From contig JAJPZE010000114.1 of assembly GCA_021204565.1 (NCBI GenBank), forward strand, positions 1 to 7,907: DNA of 7,907 nucleotides. The letters are read 5' to 3'. The notes below the pieces were generated by a model. The model saw only the letters and a list, made by a program, of their open reading frames with translations. It was not told the DNA's origin and did not search any database. This stretch comes from Prevotella sp. GTDB lineage: Bacteria > Bacteroidota > Bacteroidia > Bacteroidales > Bacteroidaceae. Within the stretch, counting starts at the first letter, position 1. Each line of letters starts with the position of its first letter. A program made the position numbers and the translations under genes. Shown here piece by piece: positions 5,457 to 7,907 of this stretch.

Positions 5457-6656
5457 TTACATCCCCCTGCGGACGAAGTACCGGTCGTAACCGTCGAGGA
5501 GAGCCCGGCTCGTATGCTCCCAAGAGAGCTCATTTATTATTCGGCGCCGCCCGTATTCCGACATCCGGCGGCGCATGCCGGGATGTTCGAGCAAGCAGAT
5601 TATCTTCTCCGCCATGTCCTTAGCGTCGTTCCTTTTGGCGTAGAGCGAAGCTTCCCGGGCGGAGAACCGCCCCTCGGTGAGGTCGAATTGCACTATCGGC
5701 TTGCCCAACGCCATATATTCGAGTATTTTGTTCATCGTGCTCTTGTCGTTCATAGCGTTGTATTCGTCGGGGTTGACACATACGTCGGCGGTGTTGAGAT
5801 AATCGAGCAACGTCTCGTCGGGGACGCGCCCCGTGAACTCCACGATATCATCCAAACCCATATCCGAACACATCTGCCGGAGTTGCGCGAGGTGGGGTCC
5901 GCCGCCGACGATCCCCCAGAAGATGTCGTCGCGACCTAACTCGCGGCGTATGTAATCCGCCGCTTGGAGCAGATACTCTATGCCCTCCTGCTGTCCGATA
6001 ACGCCCAAATAGCCGACCATATACTTCCGTCCGCGCTTTATCTCGGGGCGGGGCGGAGTAATCCTTAGCCGCTCTAACTTCGGTCCGCTGCGCAGGACGA
6101 ACACGTCGTCGGGCGACATTCCTCCCCGCTCTATCGCTATTCGCTTGTAGCTCTCGTTGGTAACGAAGGCGAACGTGCAGTGCCGGTACGTATTGCGTTC
6201 GAGCCATAATTGGCTCTTGTAAAGCAAGCCGCTGCGCCGCCCGAACTTGGCTTCGAACAGCTCGGGGCAGATGTCGTGATGATCGAAGACGTAGTCGACG
6301 CCGTATTTCTTAAACCGTTTCGCCACCATATAAATATCATCCGGCGGGTTGCAACCGTGGATGACGTGAAAGCCGCGCTCCTTGTAAACGCGCTTCGCCA
6401 AGCGGTATTCCTCCCGCAACGCGCACCAGTATTCGCGGGCGTAACCTAACGCGCCGTTGCCCTCGGGGGGCAGGTCGTGCCGGTAGATATGCACGCCGGA
6501 GAGGCACTCGTATTCGCTGTCGTACCCCTTCCCTTTGGGGCTGATGACGGATACGAGGTATCCGTTGGCGGCGAGTGTTGTCGCTTCCTGCCAGACGCGG
6601 GTATCGAACGGGACGGGCAGGTTCTCGACAATGATTAATATCTTTCGTTGGTTCAT
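5457..6656 (-). CDS. GT4-family (WbuB-like) glycosyltransferase
   Basis: This 399-residue GT-B fold glycosyltransferase probably transfers a sugar from a nucleotide-sugar donor to a lipid-linked glycan intermediate at the cytoplasmic face of the membrane. The N-terminal acceptor-side domain opens with Lys-Ile-Leu-Ile-Ile-Val-Glu-Asn and contains Phe-Asp-Thr-Arg-Val-Trp-Gln-Glu (17-24), typical of the WbuB-like subgroup, and Phe-Asp-His-His-Asp-Ile-Cys-Pro-Glu-Leu (124-133). The donor domain starts near 213 (Val-Gly-Tyr-Leu-Gly). The donor-binding segment Asn-Asp-Lys-Ser-Thr-Met-Asn-Lys-Ile-Leu-Glu313-Tyr-Met-Ala-Leu-Gly-Lys-Pro keeps the second Glu of the EX7E motif; the first position is Lys305. 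No transmembrane segment is evident. Its ATG overlaps the TGA of the heparinase-like gene by 4 bp (ATGA), so the two are translationally coupled. Length is usual for GT4. Donor and acceptor cannot be told from sequence. Confidence 0.93.
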   Translation of the reverse strand: MNQRKILIIVENLPVPFDTRVWQEATTLAANGYLVSVISPKGKGYDSEYECLSGVHIYRHDLPPEGNGALGYAREYWCALREEYRLAKRVYKERGFHVIHGCNPPDDIYMVAKRFKKYGVDYVFDHHDICPELFEAKFGRRSGLLYKSQLWLERNTYRHCTFAFVTNESYKRIAIERGGMSPDDVFVLRSGPKLERLRITPPRPEIKRGRKYMVGYLGVIGQQEGIEYLLQAADYIRRELGRDDIFWGIVGGGPHLAQLRQMCSDMGLDDIVEFTGRVPDETLLDYLNTADVCVNPDEYNAMNDKSTMNKILEYMALGKPIVQFDLTEGRFSAREASLYAKRNDAKDMAEKIICLLEHPGMRRRMSEYGRRRIINELSWEHTSRALLDGYDRYFVRRGM

Positions 6657-7907
6657 ATAAACGATAATGTAAAGTCCAATAATGTCGTATGTCCGTAGAG
6701 GCGTATGGCGGAGACGGGTATCTCCGTGCCGTATGCGGGGGAGAGACGCGCCGGCTCCACAGCCGATTTATCCGCCGGGCTAAGCACCGTCAAGACGCAG
6801 ACCCGCTTCCCGCCGCAGTATATGTCGTATCCGCCGCTTCGGGGACGCGCCTCACACCCCGCGCCCAACAGGAGCGTGGCGCACCAGTTGTCCTCCCGCG
6901 TGAGGCTGTCCGTTATGTCCAACGTCCGCCGCGCCTTGTCGAAGACGAACGTGCGCGTATGGATATTCGGGGCGTAACCGTCGTGCGAGGCGGCGAGCGC
7001 GTCGGTCTCCGGCGTTGACTTAAAGGATATCAGCCGGCACTCCGCCTTACGTTCCCAGAGGAACGCACCCGTCATTTCGGAGGAGTCGCGCCCGGCGACG
7101 CACAGCGTGTTGTGGTTGACTGTGCGGCGGTAATCATTACGCGAGGGCAGGTCGGAATGATATATATACGTGCCCGGATCGGCGAATACCGCCCGCCCGT
7201 CGTAGAGGACCTGAAAGCTCAGAGCGTCGGCATGACCGTGTGCGGCAATAGTTCCGAAGCCGAGCGCGGCGTGGTCGATACCAATCAAAAGCCGGTCGTC
7301 GGGGTCGCGCAGAAAGGTGTTTCCGCCAAGCGTAAAGCAACGGCTCGCGCGGTTATCATACAAGGTCAGGGTCTTTATTCTCCTAATCTCCTCTTCGGCG
7401 AAAAGCCAGCGGACGGTCTCGTTCACATCGTTAAACGAGGCGTAACGCTTCCCCGTCTCGAGCGAGCAGAACTGGAGAACATAGTTGAAATACGCATACT
7501 CCCCGCCCGTCAAATCGAGTATCTTTCCCTCGTCGTCGTCGCCGAACCCGCATACCGCCGCCTCACGCCACGTCGCATGCGACAGGTACTCCGCCATACG
7601 CTCCATATATGAAAGCCGGACGCGCGGGACGGTATCGCCGGCGGCGCGGACGGTATGAGCCGCGAGGCAATACGCCTCCATAACGAACGCATGATAATGC
7701 AACGACAGCTCTTTGTTCACCCCGTCCTCATACGTCTGACGCGGCAACTCGCCGGTCAATATCCGCGTTGCAAGCCGCTTCCAACCCTCGTTACCGAAGG
7801 CATAACCCGCGATGCCGACCGCCGCCGCCTCAACTATGAGATGGTTGTTTGCCGACGAATAGCGCGAGTGATGTAACGCGACGTACGCCACCATGTTGGT
7901 TATCCCC
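6653..7907 (-). CDS. Heparinase II/III family protein, C-terminal part (5' end outside window)
   Basis: The frame is open to the window edge, so this is the C-terminal ~417 residues of a longer protein; the first ATG at 7894 is internal. Numbering from that Met, Ser-Ala-Asn16-Asn17-His18 and Glu-Leu-Ser-Leu-His-Tyr67-His68 are the conserved patches of the alpha/alpha-toroid domain, where this superfamily's polysaccharide lyases place catalytic Asn/His/Tyr. The beta-sandwich domain starts near 180 and carries His219-Gly-His221-Ala-Asp-Ala-Leu-Ser-Phe, Phe-Ala-Asp239-Pro-Gly-Thr-Tyr and Asn-His261-Asn-Thr, matching the His/Asp/His positions that bind structural zinc in heparinase II. Such proteins are often encoded in exopolysaccharide or O-antigen clusters, where they may cleave or edit a uronic-acid polymer. 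The 4-bp overlap with the GT4 gene supports that here. The signal peptide, if any, lies outside. Family is firm; substrate and catalytic status are unknown. Confidence 0.9.
   Translation of the reverse strand, partial: GITNMVAYVALHHSRYSSANNHLIVEAAAVGIAGYAFGNEGWKRLATRILTGELPRQTYEDGVNKELSLHYHAFVMEAYCLAAHTVRAAGDTVPRVRLSYMERMAEYLSHATWREAAVCGFGDDDEGKILDLTGGEYAYFNYVLQFCSLETGKRYASFNDVNETVRWLFAEEEIRRIKTLTLYDNRASRCFTLGGNTFLRDPDDRLLIGIDHAALGFGTIAAHGHADALSFQVLYDGRAVFADPGTYIYHSDLPSRNDYRRTVNHNTLCVAGRDSSEMTGAFLWERKAECRLISFKSTPETDALAASHDGYAPNIHTRTFVFDKARRTLDITDSLTREDNWCATLLLGAGCEARPRSGGYDIYCGGKRVCVLTVLSPADKSAVEPARLSPAYGTEIPVSAIRLYGHTTLLDFTLSFI

Noticed and set aside
5400..5939. 179-codon open frame on the plus strand antisense to the glycosyltransferase
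   Set aside because: It begins inside the terminator hairpin loop region and mirrors the glycosyltransferase codons; no family resemblance was seen.
7112..7612. 166-codon open frame on the plus strand antisense to the heparinase-like gene
   Set aside because: The opposite strand encodes clear heparinase II/III motifs over the same bases.

Overview
This is about 7.9 kb of bacterial DNA, almost certainly from a member of the Bacteroidales, possibly a relatively GC-rich Prevotella- or Muribaculaceae-like gut lineage. Three things point there. The promoter at 106-136 has the Bacteroidetes TTTG / TAnnTTTG form. The genes lack clear Shine-Dalgarno sites. The protein families are characteristic of the phylum: DUF6029, Omp28, and short C-terminal tails ending in a Lys-Val-Ile-Val-Lys-type motif, like type IX secretion (T9SS) sorting signals. 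No species can be named from the sequence alone.

Layout. Positions 1-197 are non-coding as far as can be seen: a GC-rich first ~60 bases of unknown origin, an AT-rich stretch with a perfect 8-bp inverted repeat (79-103), a good promoter and a ~55-nt leader. Five plus-strand genes follow as one tight run with gaps of 24, 5, 11 and 35 bp: a periplasmic TlpA-like thioredoxin (198-692), a DUF6029 outer-membrane protein (717-2402), an Omp28-family lipoprotein with a second thioredoxin-like CxxC (2408-3256), a small secreted Cys-containing protein with a sorting-type tail (3268-3945), and a secreted protein with HAF-like repeats and a sorting-type tail (3981-5360). On the minus strand a heparinase II/III-type protein (cut by the window end, 6653-7907) overlaps by 4 bp a GT4 glycosyltransferase (5457-6656). 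This pair looks like the end of a polysaccharide or exopolysaccharide cluster. The two gene runs converge on a hairpin at 5384-5426 that serves the minus-strand run best.

How it may work. The plus-strand run places two thioredoxin-fold proteins, one predicted periplasmic and one predicted on an outer-membrane lipid anchor, on either side of a predicted barrel whose only three cysteines lie in its last ~57 residues. Two cysteine-containing, apparently T9SS-exported proteins follow in the same operon. My inference is a cell-envelope thiol/disulfide module that matures or delivers surface proteins. The families are known, but their joint function is not, as far as I know, and this is the part of the window most worth testing. 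The minus-strand pair is a separate carbohydrate system and is not obviously linked.
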